Assembly: GCA_020638465.1 (NCBI GenBank)
Contig: JACKIM010000001.1
Span: 62,001 to 126,000, forward strand
Source of the DNA: Geminicoccaceae bacterium
GTDB lineage: Bacteria > Pseudomonadota > Alphaproteobacteria > Geminicoccales > Geminicoccaceae
DNA length: 64,000 bases
Direction: 5' to 3'
Position numbers and translations under genes: made by a program. The notes under the pieces are model-generated. The model saw only the letters and a program-made list of their open reading frames with translations, had not been told where the DNA came from and did no database searches. Within the stretch, counting starts at the first letter, position 1, and the number at the start of each line of letters is the position of its first letter. Positions 8,295 through 17,396 of this stretch are shown here, one piece after another.

Positions 8295-9661
8295 AGGGCG
8301 CTCCCGAGCTCACGCATGACCGCCCGATAGCGTCGCACGATCGCATCGCGACGGATGTGCCGCCCCTCGTGCACGAGATGACGCCCGGCTGACCAGACAT
8401 CGCTGACCATCCGGTCATCGCCGGCGAAGATCCAGGCGTCGATGAGCCCGTCCCCCTCACGTCCTTCGAGATCGACATGTCCGGTATCGAGCGCCAGCAG
8501 GTCGGCCCACTGGCCGACGGCGATGACGCCCCTTCCGCGCCCGGCGGCCCGTGCGGCACCCCGCACCGCATCCTCGAACAACCTTCGACCGGTGGAGCGC
8601 TCGCGGGTGGCGAGGACCGCTCGCGAACGATCCCGCAGGCGTTGGGAATATTCCAGCGTGCGCAATTCCTCTGCCAGTGCGATGCGGATATTGGAATCGG
8701 AGCCGATGCCGAACCGCCCCCCGTGATCGAGCCAGCGCACACCATCAAAGATACCATCGCCGAGACTCGATTCGGTGATCGGGCACAAACCCGCGACCGC
8801 GCCGGTACGAGCCAGACCTTCGGTCTCGGGCGGCAACATCTGGGTACAGTGAATGAGACACCAGCGGCCATCCACTTCCGCATGGTCCAGCAACCATTCC
8901 ACCGGCCGAGCACCCCATGCAGCCTCGATCTCCTCGACCTCGGCGGTCTGTTCGGCCAGATGCATGTGGAAGGGGGCATCGGGCTCCATGATCGCAAGAC
9001 TGGCGAGATGGTCCCTAGGGACTGCGCGCAGGGAATGCGGAGCGATGCCGAGGCGGTTGTCGGCCGGAAGCTGGCGCACAGCCTCAGCGGCGCCCTCGAC
9101 CAGTCCGGAGAAGCGGTCGAGGTCGTTGAAGAAGCGGATCTGACCGGCGGTCAGCGGGCGACCGTCACATCCACCATGATGATAGTACACTGGCAGAAGG
9201 GTGAGCCCGATGCCGGTCTCGGCGGCAGCCGCGGCGACCCTCGCCGACATCTCGGCAAGTGCGGCATAGGCGACGCCACCGGGCTGGTGGTGAAGATAGT
9301 GGAACTCGGTGTTGTTGGCGTAGCCTGCCTCAAGCATCTCCATCTGCACGAAAGCCGTGATCGCCTCGACATGGTCCGGTGTCAGCCGATCGAGGAAGCG
9401 GAACATGAGCTGGCGCCATGTCCAGAAACTGTCGCGGGGATCGGGTCCGCGGCGCTCGGTAAGACCGGCCATGGCACGCTGGAAGGCATGCGAATGGAGA
9501 TTGGCCGGTGCCGGCAGGATCGCTCCGAACAAGGTTTCGTCCCCGGCTGCGCAATCCTGCTCGATGGCACCGATACGGCCGTCATCGTCGATAGCGATGC
9601 GCACATCGCTGCGCCATCCCCCTTCCGTCAAAGCCCGCCGCGCCCGAATGACTTCCGCCAT
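8291..9661 (-). CDS. hutF: Formimidoylglutamate deiminase HutF
   Basis: Amidohydrolase that converts N-formimidoyl-L-glutamate to N-formyl-L-glutamate and ammonia, the fourth step of the five-step histidine pathway. It has 456 residues. The start at 9661 is chosen over an upstream in-frame codon at 9718 because GGAGGAGGAGG lies directly before it. The metal motif is HSHAFQRAM near the N terminus; other family marks are FHMHLAEQ, LIHCTQ, CPITESSLGDGIF and GIGSDSN. It is transcribed away from hutI and is coupled to hutC. Because HutF yields formylglutamate, a deformylase (HutG) is needed to finish the pathway. None is present in this window. Confidence 0.95.
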   Translation of the reverse strand: MAEVIRARRALTEGGWRSDVRIAIDDDGRIGAIEQDCAAGDETLFGAILPAPANLHSHAFQRAMAGLTERRGPDPRDSFWTWRQLMFRFLDRLTPDHVEAITAFVQMEMLEAGYANNTEFHYLHHQPGGVAYAALAEMSARVAAAAAETGIGLTLLPVYYHHGGCDGRPLTAGQIRFFNDLDRFSGLVEGAAEAVRQLPADNRLGIAPHSLRAVPRDHLASLAIMEPDAPFHMHLAEQTAEVEEIEAAWGARPVEWLLDHAEVDGRWCLIHCTQMLPPETEGLARTGAVAGLCPITESSLGDGIFDGVRWLDHGGRFGIGSDSNIRIALAEELRTLEYSQRLRDRSRAVLATRERSTGRRLFEDAVRGAARAAGRGRGVIAVGQWADLLALDTGHVDLEGREGDGLIDAWIFAGDDRMVSDVWSAGRHLVHEGRHIRRDAIVRRYRAVMRELGSAL

Positions 9662-9696
9662 GCACCTCCTCCTCCACGATTGGTGATCAACCCTTC

Positions 9697-9725
9697 TTGA
9701 CAGGGTTAATATGTCCATACATATT
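9697..9725 (+). promoter_or_regulatory. Probable hutIHU promoter overlapping the HutC operator
   Basis: A TTGACA box (9697-9702) is followed after 17 bases by CATATT (9720-9725), a good match to a housekeeping-sigma promoter. It reads towards hutI, whose ATG is 36 bases downstream of the -10 box. The -10 and spacer lie within the operator palindrome at 9708-9725, so a bound repressor would block polymerase. Confidence 0.6.
9708..9725. promoter_or_regulatory. HutC operator, perfect inverted repeat
   Basis: AATATGTCCATACATATT is a perfect 7-base inverted repeat (AATATGT / ACATATT) around a 4-base centre. It lies in the hutF-hutI intergenic region. HutC proteins of other bacteria recognise TGT-N4-ACA-like palindromes, and the core here is TGTCCATACA. 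One site could control both divergent transcripts. Confidence 0.65.
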
Positions 9726-9760
9726 GCGAAAAATTCCGATCAAATCAAGTCGAGAGAATC

Positions 9761-10966
9761 ATGCTGCTGCACAACACCAGACTCGCGACCATGTCCGGCA
9801 AAGCGCCCTACGGCCTTGTCGAGAACGGTGCGCTGGTGGTCGAGGCGGGACGGATCGTCTGGGCCGGTCAGCTGAATGCGCTGCCGCGGGAACATGCCCA
9901 CCATGAACGTATCGACCTCGCAGGCCGCCTGACAACGCCTGCCCTCATCGATTGCCACACGCACATCATCCATGGCGGCGATCGTGCCGACGAATTCGAG
10001 ATGCGGCTGAACGGCGCTACCTATGAAGAGGTATCGCGCGCTGGCGGCGGCATCGTCTCCACGGTGCGCGCCACCCGCGAGGACAGTGAAGACGAGTTGC
10101 TCGAAGGCAGCCTGCGTCGGGTCGACCACCTGATCGCCGAGGGTGTGACGCTGATCGAGGTCAAGTCCGGCTACGGTCTCGATCGCGACACCGAACTGAA
10201 AATGCTGCGCGCCGCACGGCGGATCGCGGAACATCGTCCGGTGCAGGTGTGCACCAGCTTCCTTGGTGCCCATGCCGTACCCGCCGAATACAAGGGACAC
10301 GCCGACACCTATATCGACCAGGTCTGCATTCCCACACTTGAGGCAGCCCATGAAGAGGGACTGGTGGACGCAGTGGATGGCTTTTGCGAGAACATCGCAT
10401 TCGATACCCAGCATATCGAACGGCTCTTCGTGGCGGCACGTGGGCTGGGATTGCCCGTCAAGCTGCATGCGGAGCAACTGTCACAACAGGGCGGTACGCG
10501 CCTCGCAGCACGTTATGGTGCGCTCAGCGCCGATCATCTCGAATATGCCGATGCGGAGGATGCGAAGGCCATGGCCGCTGCCGGGACGGTGGCCGTGCTG
10601 TTGCCCGGTGCGTTCTACACGCTACGCGAAACGAGAATTCCGCCGGTGGCTGCCTTTCGCGAGCACGATGTGGCCATGGCGGTGGCAACCGACTGCAATC
10701 CGGGCTCATCGCCCCTGACGTCCCTGTTGCTGGCCATGAACATGGCCTGCACGCTCTTCCGCATGACACCGCAGGAAGCTCTGGCTGGCGTGACCCGACA
10801 CGCAGCGAAGGCACTGGGCGAGAAGGATCGCGGCCGGATCGAAGCCGGCTGCTTCGCCGATCTGGCGATATGGGATGTCGACCATCCGGCGGAACTCTCC
10901 TATCGTATCGGATTCAATCCCCTGCACCGCCGCATGTATGGCGGACGCCTGGAGATGGCGGCATGA
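9761..10966 (+). CDS. hutI: Imidazolonepropionase HutI
   Basis: Metal-dependent amidohydrolase that opens 4-imidazolone-5-propionate to N-formimidoylglutamate, the third step of histidine breakdown. It has 401 residues, the normal length. The metal motif is CHTHIIHGG. Later marks are EVKSGYGL, FLGAHAVP, KLHAEQLS, LLPGAFYTLRE and ATDCNPGSSP. It is the first gene of hutIHU, and its stop codon overlaps the hutH start as ATGA. Transcription probably starts from the promoter under the HutC operator. Its substrate comes from urocanate hydratase (12512-14182) and its product goes to HutF. Confidence 0.96.
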   Translation: MLLHNTRLATMSGKAPYGLVENGALVVEAGRIVWAGQLNALPREHAHHERIDLAGRLTTPALIDCHTHIIHGGDRADEFEMRLNGATYEEVSRAGGGIVSTVRATREDSEDELLEGSLRRVDHLIAEGVTLIEVKSGYGLDRDTELKMLRAARRIAEHRPVQVCTSFLGAHAVPAEYKGHADTYIDQVCIPTLEAAHEEGLVDAVDGFCENIAFDTQHIERLFVAARGLGLPVKLHAEQLSQQGGTRLAARYGALSADHLEYADAEDAKAMAAAGTVAVLLPGAFYTLRETRIPPVAAFREHDVAMAVATDCNPGSSPLTSLLLAMNMACTLFRMTPQEALAGVTRHAAKALGEKDRGRIEAGCFADLAIWDVDHPAELSYRIGFNPLHRRMYGGRLEMAA

Positions 10967-12498
10967 CCATGACGCTCACGCCGGGTGAAACGACGCTCAT
11001 CCAGCTCGAATCGATATGGCGCTGCGGGCATCCGGCGAACCTGGATCCCCGCGCGCGTCCGGCAATCGAGCGGGCGGCGGCGATCGTGCGCGAGACTGCA
11101 CGCGGCGAGGCTGCAATCTACGGTGTAAATACCGGGTTCGGCAAACTCGCCAGCGTGCGCATCGAACCGCATGATACCGAAACCCTGCAGCGCAACCTGA
11201 TCCTCTCCCACTGCTGCGGTATCGGCGAACCCCTCGATCCGGCAACGGTGCGGCTGATGATGACGCTCAAGCTCCTGTCGCTGGGACGGGGCGCGTCCGG
11301 TGTGGCTTACGAGACCGTGTCGCTGATCGAGGCCATGCTGCGGAACGATGTCATACCCGTGGTTCCGCATCAGGGCTCGGTCGGAGCGTCGGGGGATCTC
11401 GCGCCACTGGCTCACATGACAGCCGTGATGATCGGCGAAGGCGAGGCCCTGTTCGGGGGACAGCCCATGGCGGGCGGCGAGGCCCTGCGCCGGGCAGGCC
11501 TCAAGCCGGTGGTTCTCGGCCCCAAGGAGGGGCTGGCACTGATCAATGGTACCCAGTTCTCCACCGCCTGCGCGCTGGCCGGGCTGTTCGAGGGCTGGCG
11601 CAACGCTCACGCATCCGTGGTCATTGCAGCGCTCTCCACCGACGCCATCATGGGCTCGACGGCACCGCTGCTGGACGAGATACATACCCTGCGCGGCCAT
11701 CCCGGCCAGATCGATGTGGCCAGGGCGATGCGCGCGCTGATGGAGGGAAGCGAGATTCGCGAGAGTCATCGCGACGGCGACAGCCGGGTGCAGGATCCCT
11801 ATTGCATCCGCTGCCAGCCACAGGTGACGGGTGCGGCCATCGACCTCCTTCGCAGCGCAGGACGCACGCTGGAGATCGAGGCCAATGCGGTGACCGACAA
11901 TCCACTGGTGCTTGTCAGTCAAGGGCAGGTCGTTTCCGGCGGCAATTTCCACGGCGAACCGGTGTCCTTTGCCGCCGATATCATCGCGCTCGCATTGTCG
12001 GAGATCGGCGCCATCGCCCAGCGGCGGGTGGCGCTGATGGTCGACCCGACACTGAGCTTCGACCTGCCGCCCTTCCTCACCCCCGATCCGGGACTCAATT
12101 CCGGGCTGATGATCGCCGAGGTGACCACCGCAGCGCTGATGAGCGAGAACAAGCACAGGGCCCATCCCTGTTCGACCGATTCGACGCCGACCTCGGCCAA
12201 TCAGGAAGACCATGTGAGCATGTCAGCCCATGGCGCCTTCCGTCTCTTCGCGATGAATGCCAATCTCAACGTCATTCTCGGCGTGGAGATGATGTGTGCG
12301 GCGCAGGGTGTGGAGTTCCGCGCACCACTGCGGACCAGCGCTCCACTGCAGCGGGTCGTCGGGCACATTCGCGAGTCGATCCCGGGCCTGACCGGAGACC
12401 GCTTCCTTGCACCGGATCTCGTGCGCGCCGCCGCAATGATCAGGGATGGTTCGCTGCTCGACGCCGCCGGTCCGGCCGTCCTTTCCACATTCCGTTGA
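10963..12498 (+). CDS. hutH: Histidine ammonia-lyase HutH
   Basis: Deaminates L-histidine to trans-urocanate, the first step of the pathway. It has 511 residues from ATG 10963, overlapping hutI by four bases. The residues that form the MIO electrophile are Ala142-Ser143-Gly144 in GSVGASGDLAPLAHM, the same position as Ser143 in the Pseudomonas enzyme. YGVNTGFG near residue 53 and SANQEDHVSM later are also family marks. Nothing is missing. It is expected to be cytoplasmic and co-transcribed with hutI and hutU. Confidence 0.97.
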   Translation: MTMTLTPGETTLIQLESIWRCGHPANLDPRARPAIERAAAIVRETARGEAAIYGVNTGFGKLASVRIEPHDTETLQRNLILSHCCGIGEPLDPATVRLMMTLKLLSLGRGASGVAYETVSLIEAMLRNDVIPVVPHQGSVGASGDLAPLAHMTAVMIGEGEALFGGQPMAGGEALRRAGLKPVVLGPKEGLALINGTQFSTACALAGLFEGWRNAHASVVIAALSTDAIMGSTAPLLDEIHTLRGHPGQIDVARAMRALMEGSEIRESHRDGDSRVQDPYCIRCQPQVTGAAIDLLRSAGRTLEIEANAVTDNPLVLVSQGQVVSGGNFHGEPVSFAADIIALALSEIGAIAQRRVALMVDPTLSFDLPPFLTPDPGLNSGLMIAEVTTAALMSENKHRAHPCSTDSTPTSANQEDHVSMSAHGAFRLFAMNANLNVILGVEMMCAAQGVEFRAPLRTSAPLQRVVGHIRESIPGLTGDRFLAPDLVRAAAMIRDGSLLDAAGPAVLSTFR

Positions 12499-12511
12499 GT
12501 GGAGTTCCGAG

Positions 12512-14182
12512 GTGAACGACCCGAGACACAATATCCGCGACATCTTTCCCGCAACCGGCAACAGGATCACCGCGAAGAGCTGGCTGACCGAAGCACCGAT
12601 GCGCATGCTGATGAACAACCTTCATCCCGACGTTGCCGAAAACCCGCATGAACTGGTGGTTTACGGCGGTATCGGCCGGGCAGCGCGTACCTGGAAGGAT
12701 TTCGACGCCATCGTCGCCAGCCTGAAGACACTCGACGATGACGAAACGCTCCTGGTGCAGTCGGGCAAACCCGTAGGCATCTTCCGTACGCACACGGACG
12801 CTCCGCGGGTCCTGATCGCCAACTCCAACCTCGTGCCTCACTGGGCCAACTGGGATCACTTCAACGAACTCGACCGCAAGGGCCTCGCCATGTACGGCCA
12901 GATGACGGCAGGCTCGTGGATCTACATCGGCAGTCAGGGAATCGTGCAGGGCACCTACGAGACGTTCGTCGAAGCCGGCCGTCAGCACTATGACGGCGAT
13001 CTGAAGGGCCGCTGGATCCTGACCGGGGGACTGGGCGGCATGGGCGGCGCACAGCCGCTGGCGGCGGTGATGGCCGGAGCCTGCTGTCTTGCGGTCGAAT
13101 GCGACGAGACCCGCGCGGATTTCCGCCTGCGGACCCGCTATGTCGACGAGAAGACCCACGACCTCGACGATGCGCTGGCGATGATCGAACGCTGGACGGC
13201 GGCCGGAGAAGCCAAGTCGGTGGCATTGATCGCGAATGCCGCCGATATCTTCGCCGAGATCGTCAAGCGCGGGGTAAGGCCCGACATCGTCACCGACCAG
13301 ACCTCGGCACATGACCCGGTGCACGGCTATCTTCCCCAGGGCTGGACCGTCGCCGAATGGCGGGCAAGGCAGGAAAGCGATCCGAAGGCAGTGGAAAAAG
13401 CTGCGCGCCACAGCATGAGGACGCATGTTGCGGCCATGGTCGATTTCTGGAACGCCGGCGTGCCGACACTGGACTACGGCAACAACATCCGCCAGGTCGC
13501 CCTTGAGGAGGGACTGGCGAATGCCTTTGCATTTCCCGGCTTTGTCCCGGCCTATATCCGCCCGCTGTTCTGTCGCGGCATCGGACCGTTCCGCTGGTGT
13601 GCCCTGTCCGGCGACCCCGAGGACATCTACCGGACCGATGCCAGGGTCAGGGAACTGGTGGACGACCCGCATCTGCACAACTGGCTTGACATGGCGCGCG
13701 AGCGCATCAGCTTTCAGGGCCTGCCGGCACGCATCTGCTGGGTGGGGCTCGGCGTCCGCCACAAGCTCGGCCTCGCCTTCAACGAGATGGTGCGAACGGG
13801 CGAGCTTTCAGCACCGGTGGTCATCGGCCGGGACCACCTCGATTCGGGCTCGGTGGCATCGCCCAATCGCGAGACGGAAGCGATGAAGGATGGTTCGGAT
13901 GCCGTATCAGACTGGCCGTTGCTGAACGCGCTGCTCAACTGCGCTTCGGGCGCAACGTGGGTGTCGCTGCATCACGGCGGTGGTGTCGGCATGGGATTTT
14001 CACAGCATTCGGGCATGGTCATCTGCTGCGACGGCAGCGACGATGCCGCAAGGCGGATCGGGCGTGTATTGTGGAACGATCCGGCCACGGGTGTCATGCG
14101 CCACGCCGATGCGGGCTATGACATCGCCGTCGATTGTGCACGGGAGAACGGGCTGAGGCTGCCCGCCATTCTCGGAAATTGA
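12512..14182 (+). CDS. hutU: Urocanate hydratase HutU
   Basis: NAD+-dependent enzyme that hydrates urocanate to imidazolone propionate, the second step. It has 556 residues from GTG 12512, with GGAG seven bases upstream. The NAD+ site region is GLGGMGGAQPLA near residue 173. The conserved active-site cysteine (Cys410 in P. putida) is C409 in GLPARICWVGLG. MTAGSWIYIGSQGIVQGTYE is another conserved block. It follows hutH by 13 bases. Together with hutH, hutI and hutF it supplies every step from histidine to formylglutamate. Confidence 0.97.
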   Translation: MNDPRHNIRDIFPATGNRITAKSWLTEAPMRMLMNNLHPDVAENPHELVVYGGIGRAARTWKDFDAIVASLKTLDDDETLLVQSGKPVGIFRTHTDAPRVLIANSNLVPHWANWDHFNELDRKGLAMYGQMTAGSWIYIGSQGIVQGTYETFVEAGRQHYDGDLKGRWILTGGLGGMGGAQPLAAVMAGACCLAVECDETRADFRLRTRYVDEKTHDLDDALAMIERWTAAGEAKSVALIANAADIFAEIVKRGVRPDIVTDQTSAHDPVHGYLPQGWTVAEWRARQESDPKAVEKAARHSMRTHVAAMVDFWNAGVPTLDYGNNIRQVALEEGLANAFAFPGFVPAYIRPLFCRGIGPFRWCALSGDPEDIYRTDARVRELVDDPHLHNWLDMARERISFQGLPARICWVGLGVRHKLGLAFNEMVRTGELSAPVVIGRDHLDSGSVASPNRETEAMKDGSDAVSDWPLLNALLNCASGATWVSLHHGGGVGMGFSQHSGMVICCDGSDDAARRIGRVLWNDPATGVMRHADAGYDIAVDCARENGLRLPAILGN

Positions 14183-14216
14183 AGTGTTGCATCCGAATGA
14201 CCACGGGAGAGATTCG

Positions 14217-15317
14217 ATGATCAAGCGACGTGCGTTGATGGGAGCCGGTGTCACCGGCATTGCCGCTGCAACGACCGCCAGCAGCTTTCCTGCCCCGGCC
14301 ATCGCCCAGGACAAACGGCAGTGGAACATGGTTACCGCATGGCCCAGGAACCTGCCGGGGCCGGGCGTGGCGGCGCAAATGCTGGCCGACCGCATCGCCA
14401 TGCTCTCCGGCGGCCGCATCGAGGTGAAGCTGCATGCGGCGGGCGAACTGGTGCCGGGCAACGGCGTTTTCGATGCCGTGGCCGAGGGCACGGCCGATCT
14501 TTATCACGCCGTCCCGGCGTATTGGGGCTCGAAGTCCAAGGGTATCCTGTTGTTTGGCTCGCAACCCTTCGGTCTTCGTGCCGACGAGCAGGTCGGCTGG
14601 CTGACCCATGGCGGCGGGCAGGCCCTCTATGACGAGGTCTATGGCCAGTTCGGGCTGAAGCCGTTCCTGTGCGGCAATTCGGGACCGCAATGGCAGGGAT
14701 GGTTCCGCAACGAGATCAACTCCGTCGATGACCTCAAGGGTCTCAAGTTCCGCACGACCGGACTCGCATCGGAGATGTGTTCGAAGCTCGGCATGGCCGT
14801 GCAGGCGATGGGCGGACGTGACATGTTCCAGGCGCTGCAATCGGGTGCACTCGATGCCGGCGAGTTCATCGGTCCGTGGTCGGACAGTGCCCTGGGCTTC
14901 TACCAGGTGGCAAAGTTCTACTATTGGCCCGGTGTCGGCGAACCGTCCTCCGCAGAGGAATGTGCCGTCAACGCGAAGGTCTACAACGAGTTGCCGGAAG
15001 ACCTGCAAGCGGCGGTGCGACTGGCCTGCGAGAGCCTGTATAACACCGTCTGGACCGAATATGAGACCAAGAGCGCGCAGGCCCTGCAACAGCTGGTCGC
15101 CGATCAGGGTGTACAGGTGAGAAAACTGCCCGATGACGTCGTTCTCGCCATGGGCAAAGCCGCCGATGAGACGATCGCCGAGTTGCGCGATGACAACGAT
15201 CCGCTGGTGAAGAAGATCACCGAGAGCTTCGTGAGCTATCGCGACCTTATCGGCCCCTACATGGTGTACGCCGACAACGGCCAGATGAACGCCCGTGCGC
15301 TGGTTCGCGGCTACTGA
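14217..15317 (+). CDS. TRAP transporter solute-binding protein (DctP family, TakP-like)
   Basis: Periplasmic binding protein of a tripartite ATP-independent transporter, 366 residues. The start is ATG 14217, with GGGAGA six bases upstream. The N terminus KRRALMGAGVTG with a hydrophobic stretch and APAIAQ resembles a Tat signal. Family marks are NLPGPGVAAQMLADRI and LQSGALDAGEFIGPW. In TakP, which binds 2-oxo acids, the second block has Glu-Trp in the ligand site; here it is Glu-Phe, so the ligand may differ. The gene lies 34 bases after hutU on the same strand, with dctQ and dctM following. Uptake of histidine, urocanate or a related acid is therefore possible but unproven. Confidence 0.92.
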   Translation: MIKRRALMGAGVTGIAAATTASSFPAPAIAQDKRQWNMVTAWPRNLPGPGVAAQMLADRIAMLSGGRIEVKLHAAGELVPGNGVFDAVAEGTADLYHAVPAYWGSKSKGILLFGSQPFGLRADEQVGWLTHGGGQALYDEVYGQFGLKPFLCGNSGPQWQGWFRNEINSVDDLKGLKFRTTGLASEMCSKLGMAVQAMGGRDMFQALQSGALDAGEFIGPWSDSALGFYQVAKFYYWPGVGEPSSAEECAVNAKVYNELPEDLQAAVRLACESLYNTVWTEYETKSAQALQQLVADQGVQVRKLPDDVVLAMGKAADETIAELRDDNDPLVKKITESFVSYRDLIGPYMVYADNGQMNARALVRGY

Positions 15318-15325
15318 CACCGCCC

Positions 15326-15853
15326 ATGACGCAAGGAGCTGGAGCCCTCGACCGTCTTGCCTCCTCGCTGGACGCGGTCAATCGACATGTCGGCATGACC
15401 GTGCGCTGGTTCGCGCTGGCGATGGTGCTGTTGCAGTTCGCCATCGTGCTTTTGCGCTATGTCTTCGGCTTCAGCTCCATCGCCCTCAATGAAAGCGTGC
15501 TCTACCTGCATGCCTCGCTGTTCATGCTTGGCGCAGGTTACACCCTGCTCATTGACGGGCATGTGCGGGTCGACATCTTCTATGCGCCGGCGCGTGCGCG
15601 AACCAGAGCCATCATCGACGCCTTCGGGCATCTGTGCATGCTCATCCCGTCAATGACCGTCCTGCTCTACTGGTCGTGGCCATCCGTGGCCCGTTCATGG
15701 GCGATTCTCGAAGGAGCGATCTCCGTGGGCGGGATTCCCGCCGTCTTCCTGTTGAAATCGCTGATTCCGGCCTTCTGCATCCTGCTCATCGTCCAGTCGC
15801 TCGCCTGCTTCCTTCGCCAAATTGTCATCCTGGGAAGCAGCGGCCGTGACTGA
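15326..15853 (+). CDS. TRAP transporter small membrane subunit (DctQ family)
   Basis: Inner-membrane protein of 175 residues with four hydrophobic segments (near residues 30-48, 60-80, 95-118 and 135-155), as in DctQ subunits. It contains the family-like stretch LMLIDGHVRVDIFY in the variant form TLLIDGHVRVDIFY. It lies eight bases after the binding protein and overlaps the large permease by eight bases (GTGACTGA). Its job is to join the large permease in the symporter complex. Confidence 0.88.
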   Translation: MTQGAGALDRLASSLDAVNRHVGMTVRWFALAMVLLQFAIVLLRYVFGFSSIALNESVLYLHASLFMLGAGYTLLIDGHVRVDIFYAPARARTRAIIDAFGHLCMLIPSMTVLLYWSWPSVARSWAILEGAISVGGIPAVFLLKSLIPAFCILLIVQSLACFLRQIVILGSSGRD

Positions 15854-17396
15854 ATATCTCGATTTGCTGATGTTTGCGGCCCTGATGGGCTGCATCCTGC
15901 TGGGCTTCCCCGTCGCCTTCTCCATCGCCGGCGTCGCGGTTGCCTTTGCCGGACTGGGCTGGGCCACCGGGCACATGAACATCGCCCTGCTGGGTGCCCT
16001 CGGCCAGCGCGTCCATGGCGTGCTCACCAACAACGTGCTGATCGCCATTCCGCTGTTCGTCATCATGGGCGTTGTCCTTGAGAAGAGCCGCATCGCCGAG
16101 GAACTGCTCGACACCATGGGCCGGCTGTTCGGGCAGCTCAGGGGCGGCCTCGGCATCTCGGTGGTGCTGGTGGGTGCGCTGCTCGCGGCATCCACGGGCA
16201 TTGTCGGCGCCACCGTCACCGCCATGGGCCTCATCGCCCTGCCCTCCATGCTCAAGGCCGGCTACGATCCGCGGCCTGCCTGCGGGCTGGTCTGCACGGC
16301 CGGAACCCTGGGCCAGATCATCCCGCCATCGACCCTGTTGATCATCCTGTCCGATGTGATGTCATCCGCCTACCAGCAGGCTCAATATGCACAGGGCAAG
16401 TTCACCATCGAGACCATCTCGGTCGGTCAGATTTTTGCCGGTGCACTCATGCCGGGCCTGACCCTGGTGGCGATCTACATTCTCTATATCCTCCTGCGTG
16501 GCGCAGTCAGGCCCGGCGACATGCCACCGGCACCGGCCAACCTCGGCCGGCCGGCGGCAAGTGAAGTGGCACGCGCCATCCTGCCGCCCGTGCTGCTCAT
16601 CATCGCCGTCCTGGGCGCCATTCTGGGCGGCGTGACCACACCGACCGAGGCTGCCGCCGTCGGGGCCGTCGGGGCCATGCTGATGGCCGGCCTGCGCCTC
16701 GGGGCGCCACGCTGGCTGCTCATGAGCGGCATCATCGGCCTTGCCGTGCTGGGTGTCGTCGCCGGCGTCGCTCCGGTCCGGTTCCAGCGCAGCGACATTA
16801 CCCACGTCGAGGAATGGCTCGGTGCGGGATATGCCGCCCTCGCACTCATCGGCATTGTGGCGATCGTCGTCGCCTTGCGTCGTGCTGACAGGGCGGGCGT
16901 ACTGCGGCCCGCCCTCACTTCGACACTCGGCGTCACCTCCATGATCTTCGCCACGCTGATCACGGCCAGCATGTTCTCGCTCGTGTTCATCGGGCTGGGC
17001 GGCGAGGAGCGCATGGCCGAAATCCTGAAATCGATGCCCGGCGGTCCCCATGGAGCGTTGATATTCTGCATGGGGCTGATTTTCATCCTGGGCTTCTTTC
17101 TCGATTTCGTCGAGATCACCGTCATCCTTCTGCCCCTGGTCGCCCCGTCCCTGATCCTCATGGGGCACGATCCGGTCTGGCTGTCGATCCTGATCGCCAT
17201 CAACCTGCAGACGAGTTTCCTCACCCCGCCCTTCGGCTTTTCTCTATTCTACCTGCGCGGTGCCGCACCGCCGGAAGTGACGACCGGGCAGATCTATGCG
17301 GGCGTCGCGCCATTCATCGGCCTGCAGATCGTCGCCATGACCGTCATCTGGTTCCTGCCGTTCATCGCGACCTGGTTGCCTTCAGCGATCTATTGA
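15846..17396 (+). CDS. TRAP transporter large permease (DctM family, extended form)
   Basis: Sodium-coupled large permease of the TRAP system, 516 residues from GTG 15846, which overlaps dctQ by eight bases. Typical marks are GFPVAFSIAG, the AASTGIVGATVTAMG block, GTLGQIIPPS, TPTEAAAVGAVGA and LQTSFLTPPFGFSLFYLRG. Common DctM proteins have about 430 residues. The extra length is a block near residues 285-370 with additional hydrophobic segments, seen in the large-permease subtype that pairs with TakP-like binding proteins. It converges with the next gene: the two stop codons are adjacent. Confidence 0.92.
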   Translation: MTEYLDLLMFAALMGCILLGFPVAFSIAGVAVAFAGLGWATGHMNIALLGALGQRVHGVLTNNVLIAIPLFVIMGVVLEKSRIAEELLDTMGRLFGQLRGGLGISVVLVGALLAASTGIVGATVTAMGLIALPSMLKAGYDPRPACGLVCTAGTLGQIIPPSTLLIILSDVMSSAYQQAQYAQGKFTIETISVGQIFAGALMPGLTLVAIYILYILLRGAVRPGDMPPAPANLGRPAASEVARAILPPVLLIIAVLGAILGGVTTPTEAAAVGAVGAMLMAGLRLGAPRWLLMSGIIGLAVLGVVAGVAPVRFQRSDITHVEEWLGAGYAALALIGIVAIVVALRRADRAGVLRPALTSTLGVTSMIFATLITASMFSLVFIGLGGEERMAEILKSMPGGPHGALIFCMGLIFILGFFLDFVEITVILLPLVAPSLILMGHDPVWLSILIAINLQTSFLTPPFGFSLFYLRGAAPPEVTTGQIYAGVAPFIGLQIVAMTVIWFLPFIATWLPSAIY

